A DNA stretch of 64,000 nt from Serratia marcescens. Its GTDB lineage: Bacteria > Pseudomonadota > Gammaproteobacteria > Enterobacterales > Enterobacteriaceae. The stretch covers positions 3,162,001 through 3,226,000 of the forward strand of contig NZ_JARVZZ010000001.1 of the NCBI RefSeq assembly GCF_029846115.1, in the 5' to 3' direction. Made by a program: the position numbers and the translations under genes. The notes under the pieces are model-generated. The model made no database searches. It was not told the origin of the DNA and saw only the letters and a program-made list of their open reading frames with translations. Below, piece after piece: positions 45,688-54,132 of this stretch (position 1 is its first letter; each line of letters starts with the position of its first letter).

Positions 45688-46353
45688 TTACACCTCTTCC
45701 AGCAGATCGTCGACAAAGCGCCGCATGCGTTCGGTGCGCAGCTCGGCCATGTGTCGCCCGGCGGCGGTCTGGAAGCCGTCTTGCAGTTTGAACAGCTTGG
45801 TTTCGAAGTGGTCCAGGCTGAAACGCTTGTCGTCATATTGACGATGTTCGGCCCGCGGGTCGGCGGCATCATACAGCGCGCTGCGCATGCGGCCGCCGAT
45901 ATAGAAGCAGCGCGCCACGCCGATGAGGCCGATGGCGTCGAGGCGATCGGCATCCTGCAGGATCTTCGCTTCCAGCGTTTGCGGGGGGATGCCGGCGGAA
46001 AAACTGTGCGCTTCGATGGCGTGAGCCACCGCCGCGATATCTGCCGGCGCCCATTCCAGCCGGGTCAGCGTCAGCGTGGCCTGCTCCGCCGCCATGCGCG
46101 AGGCCAGATGGCGCTGGGGTGAGTTTTTTTCCACCGCGACGGCGTCGTGCAGCAGCACCGCCGCACAGAGAATGCGACGGTCGCCGCCTTCCAGCTTGCT
46201 GATCCGACGGCAGTTCTTCCAGACCCGGTGCAGATGTGCGACGTCATGCGAACCGTCGTCCGACTCGAGGGTAAGCGGCAGCAGCGTTTGCGCCAGCGCC
46301 TGGTAGGGGGAGAAAGGTTGTAACAGCTCTTGCGTCAGTGAGGGTAAAGACAC
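45688..46353 (-). CDS. HD-domain hydrolase (YedJ-like)
   Basis: 221 residues. HD motif order: DVAHLHRVWKN, AVLLHDAVAV, and DADRLDAIGLIG, as in E. coli YedJ. A metal-dependent phosphohydrolase on nucleotides or related compounds is likely; substrate unknown. The start was set at GTG 46353, because AGGAG lies at ideal spacing (AGGAGCTGAACGTG). The frame continues upstream to 46461 without a ribosome binding site. Confidence 0.85.
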   Translation of the reverse strand: MSLPSLTQELLQPFSPYQALAQTLLPLTLESDDGSHDVAHLHRVWKNCRRISKLEGGDRRILCAAVLLHDAVAVEKNSPQRHLASRMAAEQATLTLTRLEWAPADIAAVAHAIEAHSFSAGIPPQTLEAKILQDADRLDAIGLIGVARCFYIGGRMRSALYDAADPRAEHRQYDDKRFSLDHFETKLFKLQDGFQTAAGRHMAELRTERMRRFVDDLLEEV

Positions 46354-46583
46354 GTTCAGCTCCTGTTGGGGAAATCGGTCAATCAGCATAGCCGCGTCGG
46401 ATGCCGGGAGAATGACAGAAAAACGGCTATTGTTTACTAAAGTGCAACCCACTATTGTCATAACTGCGGTTTTTGCAGCGAAACAAGCAACCTAGAATAG
46501 CCGCATTCCGCCGTCTCCGCTTGGTGAGAGCCTGTGTCCGCGGAGATGGCCGGAATATCCTCATCAGCCATTGGAGAAGAGAC

Positions 46584-46976
46584 ATGCCAACCCCTCTTGA
46601 GATAGTGCGCGCAACCTATGAAGGCAGTTCCGAAGAAAACGGCCGTAATCTGCTGGCGGCGCTGGCCCCCGATGCCGAGTGGACCGAGGCCGCCGGTTTC
46701 CCTTACGCCGGTACCTATATCGGCCCGGAGAACATCATCAAGAACGTGCATCAGCGCCTGGGTAGCGAATGGCAAGGTTACCGCGCCGACGTCGATCACT
46801 TTTACGACGCCGGCGACAATGTGATCGCGCAAGGTTTTTATCACGGCACCTACCGGGCCACCGGCAAATCCTTCAGCGCCTCTTTTGCGCATATTTATAC
46901 GCTGCGCGCCGGCAAAATCGTGAAGTTCGTGCAGATCGTCGACAGCGCTAAAGTGCTGGAAGCGATGCAGCCTTAA
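46584..46976 (+). CDS. SnoaL/NTF2-like protein
   Basis: 130 residues, begins MPTPLEIVRATYEGSSEENG, with a cone-like NTF2 fold: alternating strands ending IVKFVQIVDS. Ketosteroid-isomerase-like family, substrates highly variable. ATG 46584 is preceded by GGAGAAGAG. Divergent from the HD gene; its stop overlaps the convergent membrane-protein gene by 4 bp. Confidence 0.85.
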   Translation: MPTPLEIVRATYEGSSEENGRNLLAALAPDAEWTEAAGFPYAGTYIGPENIIKNVHQRLGSEWQGYRADVDHFYDAGDNVIAQGFYHGTYRATGKSFSASFAHIYTLRAGKIVKFVQIVDSAKVLEAMQP

Positions 46977-47242
46977 TCGCCGCTGCGCTTGCCGAATTTG
47001 CGGTCGAACTCGCGCCGGTAACCCCGAGCCTTGTTGCGATCGCGGATCCACAGATAGCCGCACACCAACGCAACCGCTCCCGAGAAGGTGACGTTGCGCA
47101 TATCCCGGTCATACCAAAACACCAGCAGCGCATCCAGCGCCGCAATCAGCGCGATCCATTTATACATATGGGATTGACGCCGCGTGGCGGCATTGAGTCG
47201 CTTTAACTGTCTGGCTTCGTCCAACACCGGTTTTTGCTGCAT
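46973..47242 (-). CDS. Small two-span membrane protein, unknown
   Basis: 89 residues: a basic N-terminus, hydrophobic segments around residues 28-43 and 52-65, and a strongly basic tail (RNKARGYRREFDRKFGKR). No recognised family. Its TAA overlaps the stop of the NTF2 gene. The ribosome binding site is weak, but the pattern of spans and charge (positive-inside) supports a real protein. Confidence 0.6.
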   Translation of the reverse strand: MQQKPVLDEARQLKRLNAATRRQSHMYKWIALIAALDALLVFWYDRDMRNVTFSGAVALVCGYLWIRDRNKARGYRREFDRKFGKRSGD

Positions 47243-47518
47243 AGCGTTTCGTTATCATCAGGCTGTTCACGCTAAATTAGCAGAATTTCCCTCACCGTCG
47301 CAAAGATTAACGCGCGGCGTCATGCGGTTTTCCCCGCCCCTGGCGCGGCGCAGAAAATTTGTGCGCGGGTGCTTGAATTGTCCATTGGGCGTGGTAGGTT
47401 ATTTATTCGCTATTTTTGGGTTTTTATTCAATATTCGCCGTGTCATCAAGCTGCAGCACTGGGCGGTTAACGTGATGGGTTCGATACATGCGGCGGTTAA
47501 CTTCGGCAGGAGGATGTG

Positions 47519-47899
47519 ATGAACGATAGAACGGCACGCCCGCAGGATGTGGTTCAACAACAGCTTGACGCCTATAACGCCCGCGACATCGACGCTTTTA
47601 TGGCCTGCTGGGCGGACGACGCGCAGTATTTCGAGCATCCCGACACGCTGCTGGCCAGCGGCAAGGCGGCGATCCGCGAACGGCATCTGGTGCGTTTCCA
47701 GGAGCCGAGTCTGTATGGCGAACGGATAAAACGCATGGCGGTGGGGAACATGGTGGTCGATCAGGAAGTGGTGACGCGCAACTTCCCGCAGGGGCGCGGC
47801 AAAATGGATGTCATCGCCATCTACGAAGTGGAACAGGGGCGGATCGCCAAAGCCTGGTTCAAGATCGGCCCCTGCGTGCCGGATGAGGGTGCGCTCTAG
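47519..47899 (+). CDS. Second SnoaL/NTF2-like protein
   Basis: 126 residues from ATG 47519 (AGGAGG at 47508-47513). NTF2-like core VVQQQLDAYNARDIDAFMA through IYEVEQGRIAKAWFKIGP, related to the steroid delta-isomerase family. Not closely similar to the NTF2-like protein 0.5 kb upstream. Role unknown. 7 bp from the convergent RidA gene. Confidence 0.85.
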   Translation: MNDRTARPQDVVQQQLDAYNARDIDAFMACWADDAQYFEHPDTLLASGKAAIRERHLVRFQEPSLYGERIKRMAVGNMVVDQEVVTRNFPQGRGKMDVIAIYEVEQGRIAKAWFKIGPCVPDEGAL

Positions 47900-47906
47900 C
47901 CGCGCA

Positions 47907-48287
47907 TTATTGCAACGCCATCACCGCCTCTATCTCTACGCACACCTGCGGTGAGAACAACGCGCTGACCGCCACCAATGAACAGGCCGGCAGCGCGCCA
48001 TCGAAATAGTCAAACAGCACCGGGCGCACGCCCGCCAGATCGGCGATGTCGGTCAGGAACACGCTGATTTTAATCAATGCCTTGAGATTCACGCCTTCGC
48101 TGGCGGCGATGGTCGCCAGCTGTTCGAGGATCTCCTGCGTCTGTTCCGGCGCGCTCAAGCCTTGCGCGTCGGTGGCGAAGGCCGTCAATCCCGACACGTA
48201 CAGGCGATCGCCGTGGCGCACCGCATGTACATAGGGGCCGCCCGGCGTAGGCAACTGCGGATAATTCGTGCGTTTTAATGATGTCAT
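47907..48287 (-). CDS. RidA-family protein (YjgF/YER057c/UK114)
   Basis: 126 residues from ATG 48287. RidA fold signatures: LPTPGGPYVHAVRHGDRLYVSG and C-terminal VAVSALFSPQVCVEIEAVMA. The catalytic arginine typical of RidA (in P..R..) is not obvious; here the corresponding segment reads GALPACSLV, so imine/enamine deaminase activity is uncertain and the protein may belong to a Rid subfamily without it. Confidence 0.85.
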   Translation of the reverse strand: MTSLKRTNYPQLPTPGGPYVHAVRHGDRLYVSGLTAFATDAQGLSAPEQTQEILEQLATIAASEGVNLKALIKISVFLTDIADLAGVRPVLFDYFDGALPACSLVAVSALFSPQVCVEIEAVMALQ

Positions 48288-48371
48288 GATCAAACCCCGC
48301 GCAAGACCGGTTAATAAAATCGACAAACTTGGTTAGGATACTGGGGAAACGGCGGCCAGACGCCGCACACC

Positions 48372-48393
48372 GATGATATTTGAGAATATCATC
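48372..48393. promoter_or_regulatory. Long perfect dyad upstream of the kinase gene
   Basis: GATGATATT-TGAG-AATATCATC: 9-bp arms, 4-bp spacer, A/T rich, between the divergent RidA and kinase genes, 77 bp upstream of the latter. Operator-like; no U-tract of a terminator. Confidence 0.5.
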
Positions 48394-48469
48394 CCTCTTT
48401 ATTTTATACGTCGTCTCTCACGCGAATGTGACAGTGCGGCGCAGATCGGCCACAAGGACGCATGAGACG

Positions 48470-49324
48470 ATGAACCCGCTTTTTACTCCCTACCTGCAAC
48501 GCTGGCAACTGGAACAGGACGGCAAAGCCTTCGAAACCCACAGCAGTCTGCTGATGCCGGTGCGTTACCGGGGCGAGGCGGCCATGCTGAAGATCGCCCG
48601 CGAGCAGGAAGAGCGCTTCGGCGGCCAGCTGATGTGCTGGTGGCGCGGGGAAGGCGCCGCGCAGGTGCTGGCGTGGCACGACGACGGCATCCTGCTGGAG
48701 CGCGCGCAGGGTGAAGGCTCGTTGGCGCAGCTGGTGCGTGACGGCGACGATGAGCAGGCCACGCAGATCCTCTGTCGGGCGATCGCCGCCTTGCATGCGC
48801 CGCGAGCGGAACCGTTGCCCGAGCTGATCCCGCTGCAGGAGTGGTTCAGCTCGCTGTGGCCGGCGGCGCAGGCGCATGGCGGCATGCTGCGTCTCAGCGC
48901 CACGACGGCAGCGGAGCTGCTGAGCAGCCCGCGAGAAGAGAGTGTGCTGCACGGCGATATCCACCATGACAACGTGCTGGACTTCGGCGAACGCGGCTGG
49001 CTGGCGATCGATCCCAAACGCTTGTACGGCGAACGGGGTTTCGATTACGCCAATATCTTCTGTAATCCCAACTACGGCATCGCCACCGATCCGGCCATTT
49101 TCCAGCGGCGCGTGGAACAGGTCTGTCGCTTGGCCGGGCTGGAGCGCCGGCGCTTGCTGCAATGGATCCTGGCCTGGTCGGGGCTCTCCGCCGCCTGGTT
49201 TATGGAAGACGGGCAGGCGGCGGATATCGACTTCCGCGTGGCCGAGCTGGCGGCGCGCGCATTGGATCTCCCGCTGCCGGACGGCGATTCAGGGTTCATC
49301 CTGCCAGTAATCGAGCGAGGTTGA
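48470..49324 (+). CDS. APH(6)/StrB-like aminoglycoside/hydroxyurea kinase
   Basis: 284 residues. Kinase core of the PF04655-type group: Brenner-like loop SVLHGDIHHDNVLDF, Mg-binding WLAIDPKRLYGERGFDYAN, and LSAAW near the C-terminus, as in StrB/APH(6). It would phosphorylate an aminoglycoside such as streptomycin or a related small molecule. Resistance is not proven by sequence. Ends 36 bp inside the convergent cupin gene. Confidence 0.82.
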   Translation: MNPLFTPYLQRWQLEQDGKAFETHSSLLMPVRYRGEAAMLKIAREQEERFGGQLMCWWRGEGAAQVLAWHDDGILLERAQGEGSLAQLVRDGDDEQATQILCRAIAALHAPRAEPLPELIPLQEWFSSLWPAAQAHGGMLRLSATTAAELLSSPREESVLHGDIHHDNVLDFGERGWLAIDPKRLYGERGFDYANIFCNPNYGIATDPAIFQRRVEQVCRLAGLERRRLLQWILAWSGLSAAWFMEDGQAADIDFRVAELAARALDLPLPDGDSGFILPVIERG

Positions 49325-49792
49325 AGGGCGCTGCAGGTAGCGTACCTGCTCACCGTCTGTGCTGCGCGCCATCGCCTGGTATTTGCCGGAATCCGGATAC
49401 ATCACCAGCTCAGGCTGCTCGCGCGTGCTGACGGACAGGTACTTCAGCGGCGCATCGGAGGTGTTGATGATCTGGTGCGGATATTCCGGGCCCGGCGGAA
49501 TGAAGATGACATCCCCGCTGACGATCGGCAGCATTTCTCCGGCCACCCGCAGCGTACCGCTGCCTTCCAGAATGATGAACATTTCCTCCTGAGCGTAGTG
49601 AAAATGATAGGGGCAGGAACGCATGCCCGGCGCCACGCAATCGAAGGAGGCGCCCAGCTTGTCGGCGGCGGTGCCGGTGCCGAGGCGAGCGCCAACGCTG
49701 TCATACAGCGGCGGCCGCCGATCGTGTTGCTTATCTACCCGTTCGACATTGCGTATCAAGCGCTGAGCTAACAGCGCGGCTTTCTCAGTCAT
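49289..49792 (-). CDS. Cupin-domain protein
   Basis: 167 residues from ATG 49792 with AAGGA at 49799-49803. Full cupin motif 1 YHFHYAQEEMFIILEGSG (HxH...E) and motif 2 region with IPPGPEYPHQII. Metal-binding, soluble; resembles sugar-isomerase or dioxygenase-type single cupins. Its start is preceded by a 13-bp dyad; benE lies upstream on the same strand, 109 bp away. The last 36 bp overlap the kinase gene. Confidence 0.85.
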   Translation of the reverse strand: MTEKAALLAQRLIRNVERVDKQHDRRPPLYDSVGARLGTGTAADKLGASFDCVAPGMRSCPYHFHYAQEEMFIILEGSGTLRVAGEMLPIVSGDVIFIPPGPEYPHQIINTSDAPLKYLSVSTREQPELVMYPDSGKYQAMARSTDGEQVRYLQRPSTSLDYWQDEP

Positions 49793-49803
49793 AGGCTTCC
49801 TTG

Positions 49804-49816
49804 GTGACAATGTCAC
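49804..49816. promoter_or_regulatory. Dyad GTGAC-AAT-GTCAC before the cupin gene
   Basis: Perfect 5-bp arms with 3-bp spacer, 12 bp upstream of the cupin ATG and close to the ribosome binding site. Same core as 24539-24551 apart from one spacer base. Confidence 0.5.
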
Positions 49817-49901
49817 TTATTATGTGAATTGACATTCAGACGACAGAGAAAGTGAAGGCGTCGCCGCCGAGCTTGTCAATGCGCGGCGTGCGTTTGGCAT
49901 T

Positions 49902-51089
49902 TTATGCTGCCGTTCCTCGCCGCGGCAGCGACAGCAGCAGATGGGCGATGGCGCCGCCGACAATGCCCCAGAAGGCCGAACCGATGCCCAGTAACGTGAC
50001 GCCGGAGGCGGTGATGAGGAAGGCGATCAGCGCTGCGTCGCGCTGTTTCTCATCATGCAGCGCGCGCTGCAGGCTGCCGCCGAGGGTGCCGAGCAGCGCC
50101 AGCCCGGCGATGGTATGGATCAGGGCGACCGGCAACGCGCTGAACAGCAGGCCGATGGCGCCGCCGAACAGCCCGGCCAGCAGGTAGAAACCGCCGGCGG
50201 CCACCGCGCCCATATAGCGCCGCTGCGGATCGGGATGCACGTCCGGCCCCATGCAGATGGCGGCGGTGATCGCGGCGATGCACACCGAGAAGCCGCCGAA
50301 CGGCGCCAGCAGCAACGCGGTCAGCGCCGTCCAGGCGATCAGCGGTGACGTAGGCACGCGGTAGCCCGCCGCCTGCAGCGTGGCGATGCCGGGGGCGTTC
50401 TGCGAAGCCATGGTCACCACGAAGAAGGGTACGCCGATGCCCAGCAGTGTCGGCCAGCTGAAGTGCGGCGCGATAAATTCCGGCATGGCGAACGCCGGCG
50501 CATGCTGTGTCAGCTGGATATTGCCCTGCAGCGCGGCGATCGCCAGCCCGGCCGCCAGCGTCAGCACGATGGCGTAGCGCGGTTGATAACGGCGGCTGAG
50601 CAGATAGGCCAGCGCCATGCCGGCGCTAAGAGGGAAATTGAGCTGCAGCGAAGCGAAGGCGTCCAGACCGAAACGCAGCAGGATCCCCGCCAGCATCGCG
50701 GCGGAAATCGCCTGCGGAATGTAGTCCATCAGGCGGGCGAACAGCCCGGTGATGCCACACAGCAGGATCAGAGCGGAAGCGAAGATAAACACGCCGATCG
50801 CCTCGTTGATCGGCGTGCCGGGCAGGCTGGTGACCAGCAACGCCGCGCCGGGCGTCGACCAGGCGGTGAGGATCGGCGTGCGATAGTAAAGCGACAATCC
50901 CAGCGAGGTGACGCCCATCGCGATCCCCAGCGCGCTCAGCCAACCGCCGATCTGCGCCGGCGTGGCACCCGCGGCGGCGGCGGCCTGGAAAATGATTGCG
51001 GCAGAGCTGGTGTAACCCACCAGAACGGCGACAAAGCCGGCCATGACGGCGGGCAGGGTCAGATGGCGCAGGGAGAGGGCTGGGCGCAT
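49902..51089 (-). CDS. benE: BenE-family benzoate-type transporter (YdcO-like)
   Basis: 395 residues, about 12 hydrophobic segments, from ATG 51089; the longer frame upstream runs into the divergent regulator and is not used. Benzoate:H+ symporter (BenE) family, equivalent to E. coli YdcO. True substrate in enterobacteria is not established. Divergent from sutR with two near-identical operators between the genes. Confidence 0.9.
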   Translation of the reverse strand: MRPALSLRHLTLPAVMAGFVAVLVGYTSSAAIIFQAAAAAGATPAQIGGWLSALGIAMGVTSLGLSLYYRTPILTAWSTPGAALLVTSLPGTPINEAIGVFIFASALILLCGITGLFARLMDYIPQAISAAMLAGILLRFGLDAFASLQLNFPLSAGMALAYLLSRRYQPRYAIVLTLAAGLAIAALQGNIQLTQHAPAFAMPEFIAPHFSWPTLLGIGVPFFVVTMASQNAPGIATLQAAGYRVPTSPLIAWTALTALLLAPFGGFSVCIAAITAAICMGPDVHPDPQRRYMGAVAAGGFYLLAGLFGGAIGLLFSALPVALIHTIAGLALLGTLGGSLQRALHDEKQRDAALIAFLITASGVTLLGIGSAFWGIVGGAIAHLLLSLPRRGTAA

Positions 51090-51110
51090 GAGAAGCTCCA
51101 ATCGGTGGTT

Positions 51111-51126
51111 GTGCGTTATAACGCAC
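51111..51126. promoter_or_regulatory. Palindromic operator 1 (benE side)
   Basis: GTGCGTTATAACGCAC, perfect 16-bp palindrome, 22 bp upstream of the benE start. Confidence 0.75.
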
Positions 51127-51148
51127 GTTGAGAAATCAGCATAGCACC

Positions 51149-51177
51149 GTGCGCTATAGCGCACAAGCGGGTATAAT
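51149..51177. promoter_or_regulatory. Palindromic operator 2 and sutR -10
   Basis: GTGCGCTATAGCGCAC (51149-51164), near-identical to operator 1 and 38 bp apart centre to centre, covers the expected -35 of a promoter whose -10 TATAAT lies at 51172-51177. Suggests repression and autoregulation by the adjacent regulator. Confidence 0.75.
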
Positions 51178-51204
51178 TGGGCTCGACACGCAGAGGAGAA
51201 CTGG

Positions 51205-51768
51205 ATGCAGGAACTTGCCGGCCATTTGGCACACACCCTTCGCACGCTGCGCGCACAGCGCGGTTGGAGCCTGACGCAGGCGGCGGAATACACCGGCGTC
51301 AGCAAGGCGATGCTCGGGCAGATCGAACGCGGCGAATCCAGCCCGACGGTGGCGACGCTGTGGAAGATCGCCACCGGTTTCAACGTGGCGTTCTCCGCTT
51401 TTCTCGAAGCCTCCCCCGCGCAGCAGCAGGCGACGCTGCACCGCTACGGCGATCTGCCGGTGTACGATCAGGACAACGCCGATATGCGCGTGGTGCCGCT
51501 GTTTCCCTACGATCGCCAGCTGGGTTTCGATATGTTCGTCATCGATCTTGCGCCGGGCGCGCTCAGCGAGTCGTCGCCCCATGAGCCGGGCGTGATCGAG
51601 CATGTCATCGTGATCAGCGGCCGGTTGGAGTTGGCGATAGACGGCGAATGGCACAGCCTGGCCGCCGGCGAGGCGATGCGCTTTCAGGCCGATCGGCCGC
51701 ACGCTTACCGCAACGCCAGTTCACAAACGGTGCGTATTCACGATCTGATCCACTATCCTCAATCCTGA
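51205..51768 (+). CDS. sutR: SutR-like HTH/cupin regulator (YdcN)
   Basis: 187 residues: XRE helix-turn-helix (RGWSLTQAAEYTGVSKAMLG) in the first 65 residues, then a cupin sensor (about residues 110-187: PGVIEHVIVISGRLELAIDG). Same architecture and divergent partner as E. coli YdcN/SutR-YdcO. E. coli SutR is linked to sulfur-utilisation gene control; the local role is probably control of benE. Confidence 0.88.
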   Translation: MQELAGHLAHTLRTLRAQRGWSLTQAAEYTGVSKAMLGQIERGESSPTVATLWKIATGFNVAFSAFLEASPAQQQATLHRYGDLPVYDQDNADMRVVPLFPYDRQLGFDMFVIDLAPGALSESSPHEPGVIEHVIVISGRLELAIDGEWHSLAAGEAMRFQADRPHAYRNASSQTVRIHDLIHYPQS

Positions 51769-51896
51769 CTCAACGCGGCGGCCACGGGCTTTGACTCCGC
51801 GCCGCCAAACGCCTACCTTGTTGAAAATGACTCTTATTTCACAGGCTGTCGCCCACGACGGGGCGGCGTTGCAGCCGACTCAAAAGGAGCTTGATT

Positions 51897-54056
51897 TTGC
51901 CGGTCACCAATCGACGTCAGTTTATTAAACTCAGTGCACAAACCGCAGGAGCCGTATTCGCGATGACTTCATTACCCAACAGTATCCGCCTGGCGATGGC
52001 GGCGGAAGGCGGCGCGGCCGCCGGCGATGGATTCCTGTGGCTGGAAGAGCTGCAGGGTAAAAAAGCGCTGCAATGGGTGCAGCAGGAAAATCAGCGCACC
52101 GTGGCGCGTTTCGGCCAGGGCGAAGACTTTCAGCGCATTGAGCGCGAAGTCCTGGATATCCTCAATAAAGACACCCAGATCCCGTGGGTGAGCAAACGCG
52201 GCGAGTACTATTACAATTTCTGGCAGGATCAGGCCAACCCGCGCGGCCTGCTACGGCGCACCACGCTGGACGAGTACCGCAAAGCCAAACCGGCCTGGGA
52301 AACGGTGCTGGATATCGACGCGTTGGGCAAGGCGGAGGGCAAGGATTGGGTCTATCAGGGCTCGCAGCCGCTGGCGCCGGAATACCGCTATTGCCTGATG
52401 CAGCTGTCGCCGGACGGCGGTGACGCCACCGAAATCCGCGAATTCGATCTGGTGGCCAAACGCTTCGTCAAAGACGGCTTCAACGTGCCGGTGGCAAAAA
52501 GCCGGATCTCCTGGGTTGATCGGGACACGCTGTTCATCGCCACCGATTTCGGCCCCGGCTCGATGACCCAGTCCGGCTATGCGCGCATCGCCAAACGCTG
52601 GCGGCGCGGCACGCCGCTGAGCGCCGCTGAAACGCTGTACGAAGCGCAGCCCGATGACATGGCGGTCTTCGCCTATCACGATCGCACGCCGGGCTTTGAG
52701 CGCGATTTCGTCGGCCGTAGCCTGGATTTCTATCGCCGCGACTATTTCCTGCTGATGCAGGACGGCCGGCAGAAAAAAATCGACATCCCGGCCGACGCCG
52801 AGCTGGATACGCATCGGGAATGGCTGCTGATCAAACCGAGCAGCGACTGGGACGTGGGCGGCAAGCGTTATCCGTCCGGCGCGCTGCTGGCGGCCAACTT
52901 CGATGACTATCTGGCGGGCAAGCGCGAGCTGCAGCTGCTGTTTACCCCGACGGCGGAGCAGGCGCTGAGCGGCTACAGCGGCACCCGCGATCATCTGATC
53001 CTCAGCATCATGGATAACGTGGTCAACCGGCTCGAAGTGCTGACGCCGCAGGGTGGCAGCTGGCAACGTCGCCCGCTGGGCAAGCCCGGCGCCATCAGCA
53101 CCATTTCCGCCGGCGGCATCGACGAAGAGAGCAACGCTTATTTCCTGACTGTCAGCGGGTTCCTGCAGCCGACCTCGCTGTACATGGGCAACCTCGACGA
53201 CGGTGAGGCGACGTTGCTGAAACAGGCGCCGCAGGATTTTGATGCGTCAGGCTACCAGGTGAGCCAGCATTTTGCGCGCTCCAAGGACGGCACCCGCGTG
53301 CCGTATTTCCAGATTGCCACCAAAGATCTCAAGCTGGACGGCAGCACGCCGACGCTGCTGTATGGCTACGGCGGGTTTGAAGTGCCGCTGCTGCCGGGCT
53401 ATCTCGGCGGCAAGGCGCCGGCCTGGCTGGAGCGCGGCGGGGTGTATGTGGTGGCCAACATCCGCGGCGGCGGCGAATACGGCCCGGCCTGGCACCAGGC
53501 GGCGCTCAAGCAGAATCGCCATCGCGCCTACGAGGATTTCGCCGCCGTGGCCAAAGATCTTATCGCGCGCAAGGTGACCTCGGCGCCGCATTTGGGCGCG
53601 CGCGGTGGCAGCAACGGCGGCCTGTTGGTGGGCAATATGCTGACGCTGTATCCGCAGCTGTTCGGCTGCATCGTTTGCGAAGTGCCGCTGCTGGACATGC
53701 AGCGCTATACCCAGCTTTCCGCTGGCGCGTCGTGGATCGCCGAATACGGTGACCCGAGCAAGCCGGAGGAGTGGGCCTACATCAAGACCTTCTCGCCGTA
53801 CCACAACATTCAGGCGCAGACGGCCTATCCGCCAGTGCTGTTCTATACCGCGACCAGCGACGATCGGGTCAACCCGGCCCACGCCCGCAAAATGGCCGCG
53901 CGCATGCAGGCGATGGGGTATCAGCAGGCCTATTTCTATGAAAATACCGAAGGCGGGCACAGCGCCGCCGCCGACAAGCAACAGGCGGCATTCCACAGCG
54001 CGCTGGTAAGCGAATTCATGTGGGCCAACCTGAGCGGCAAATCCAAGCCAGCGTAA
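51897..54056 (+). CDS. Tat-type prolyl oligopeptidase (S9A family)
   Basis: 719 residues from TTG 51897, chosen because AAGGAG lies 7 nt upstream (the TTG at 51891 would be only 1 nt away). Twin-arginine-like signal NRRQFIKLSAQTAGAVFAM, ending near AMA. Beta-propeller (about 80-430), then alpha/beta hydrolase with Ser in GARGGSNGGLL, Asp in SDDRVNPAHA and His in GGHSAA. Cleaves short proline-containing or oligopeptides, probably in the periplasm. No cofactor gene nearby. Confidence 0.88.
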   Translation: MPVTNRRQFIKLSAQTAGAVFAMTSLPNSIRLAMAAEGGAAAGDGFLWLEELQGKKALQWVQQENQRTVARFGQGEDFQRIEREVLDILNKDTQIPWVSKRGEYYYNFWQDQANPRGLLRRTTLDEYRKAKPAWETVLDIDALGKAEGKDWVYQGSQPLAPEYRYCLMQLSPDGGDATEIREFDLVAKRFVKDGFNVPVAKSRISWVDRDTLFIATDFGPGSMTQSGYARIAKRWRRGTPLSAAETLYEAQPDDMAVFAYHDRTPGFERDFVGRSLDFYRRDYFLLMQDGRQKKIDIPADAELDTHREWLLIKPSSDWDVGGKRYPSGALLAANFDDYLAGKRELQLLFTPTAEQALSGYSGTRDHLILSIMDNVVNRLEVLTPQGGSWQRRPLGKPGAISTISAGGIDEESNAYFLTVSGFLQPTSLYMGNLDDGEATLLKQAPQDFDASGYQVSQHFARSKDGTRVPYFQIATKDLKLDGSTPTLLYGYGGFEVPLLPGYLGGKAPAWLERGGVYVVANIRGGGEYGPAWHQAALKQNRHRAYEDFAAVAKDLIARKVTSAPHLGARGGSNGGLLVGNMLTLYPQLFGCIVCEVPLLDMQRYTQLSAGASWIAEYGDPSKPEEWAYIKTFSPYHNIQAQTAYPPVLFYTATSDDRVNPAHARKMAARMQAMGYQQAYFYENTEGGHSAAADKQQAAFHSALVSEFMWANLSGKSKPA

Positions 54057-54077
54057 GCCTTTTTCTTGCAGGCATAA

Positions 54078-54113
54078 AAAAACACCGGGGCGTTAACCCC
54101 GGTGTTTTTATTT
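54078..54113. terminator. Bidirectional terminator POP/dtpA
   Basis: AAACACCGGGG/CCCCGGTGTTTTT stem, 6-nt loop, T-run on plus and A-run giving U-tract on minus. Between convergent genes. Confidence 0.88.
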
Positions 54114-54132
54114 ACGCTCAATTTGCCGGCGA

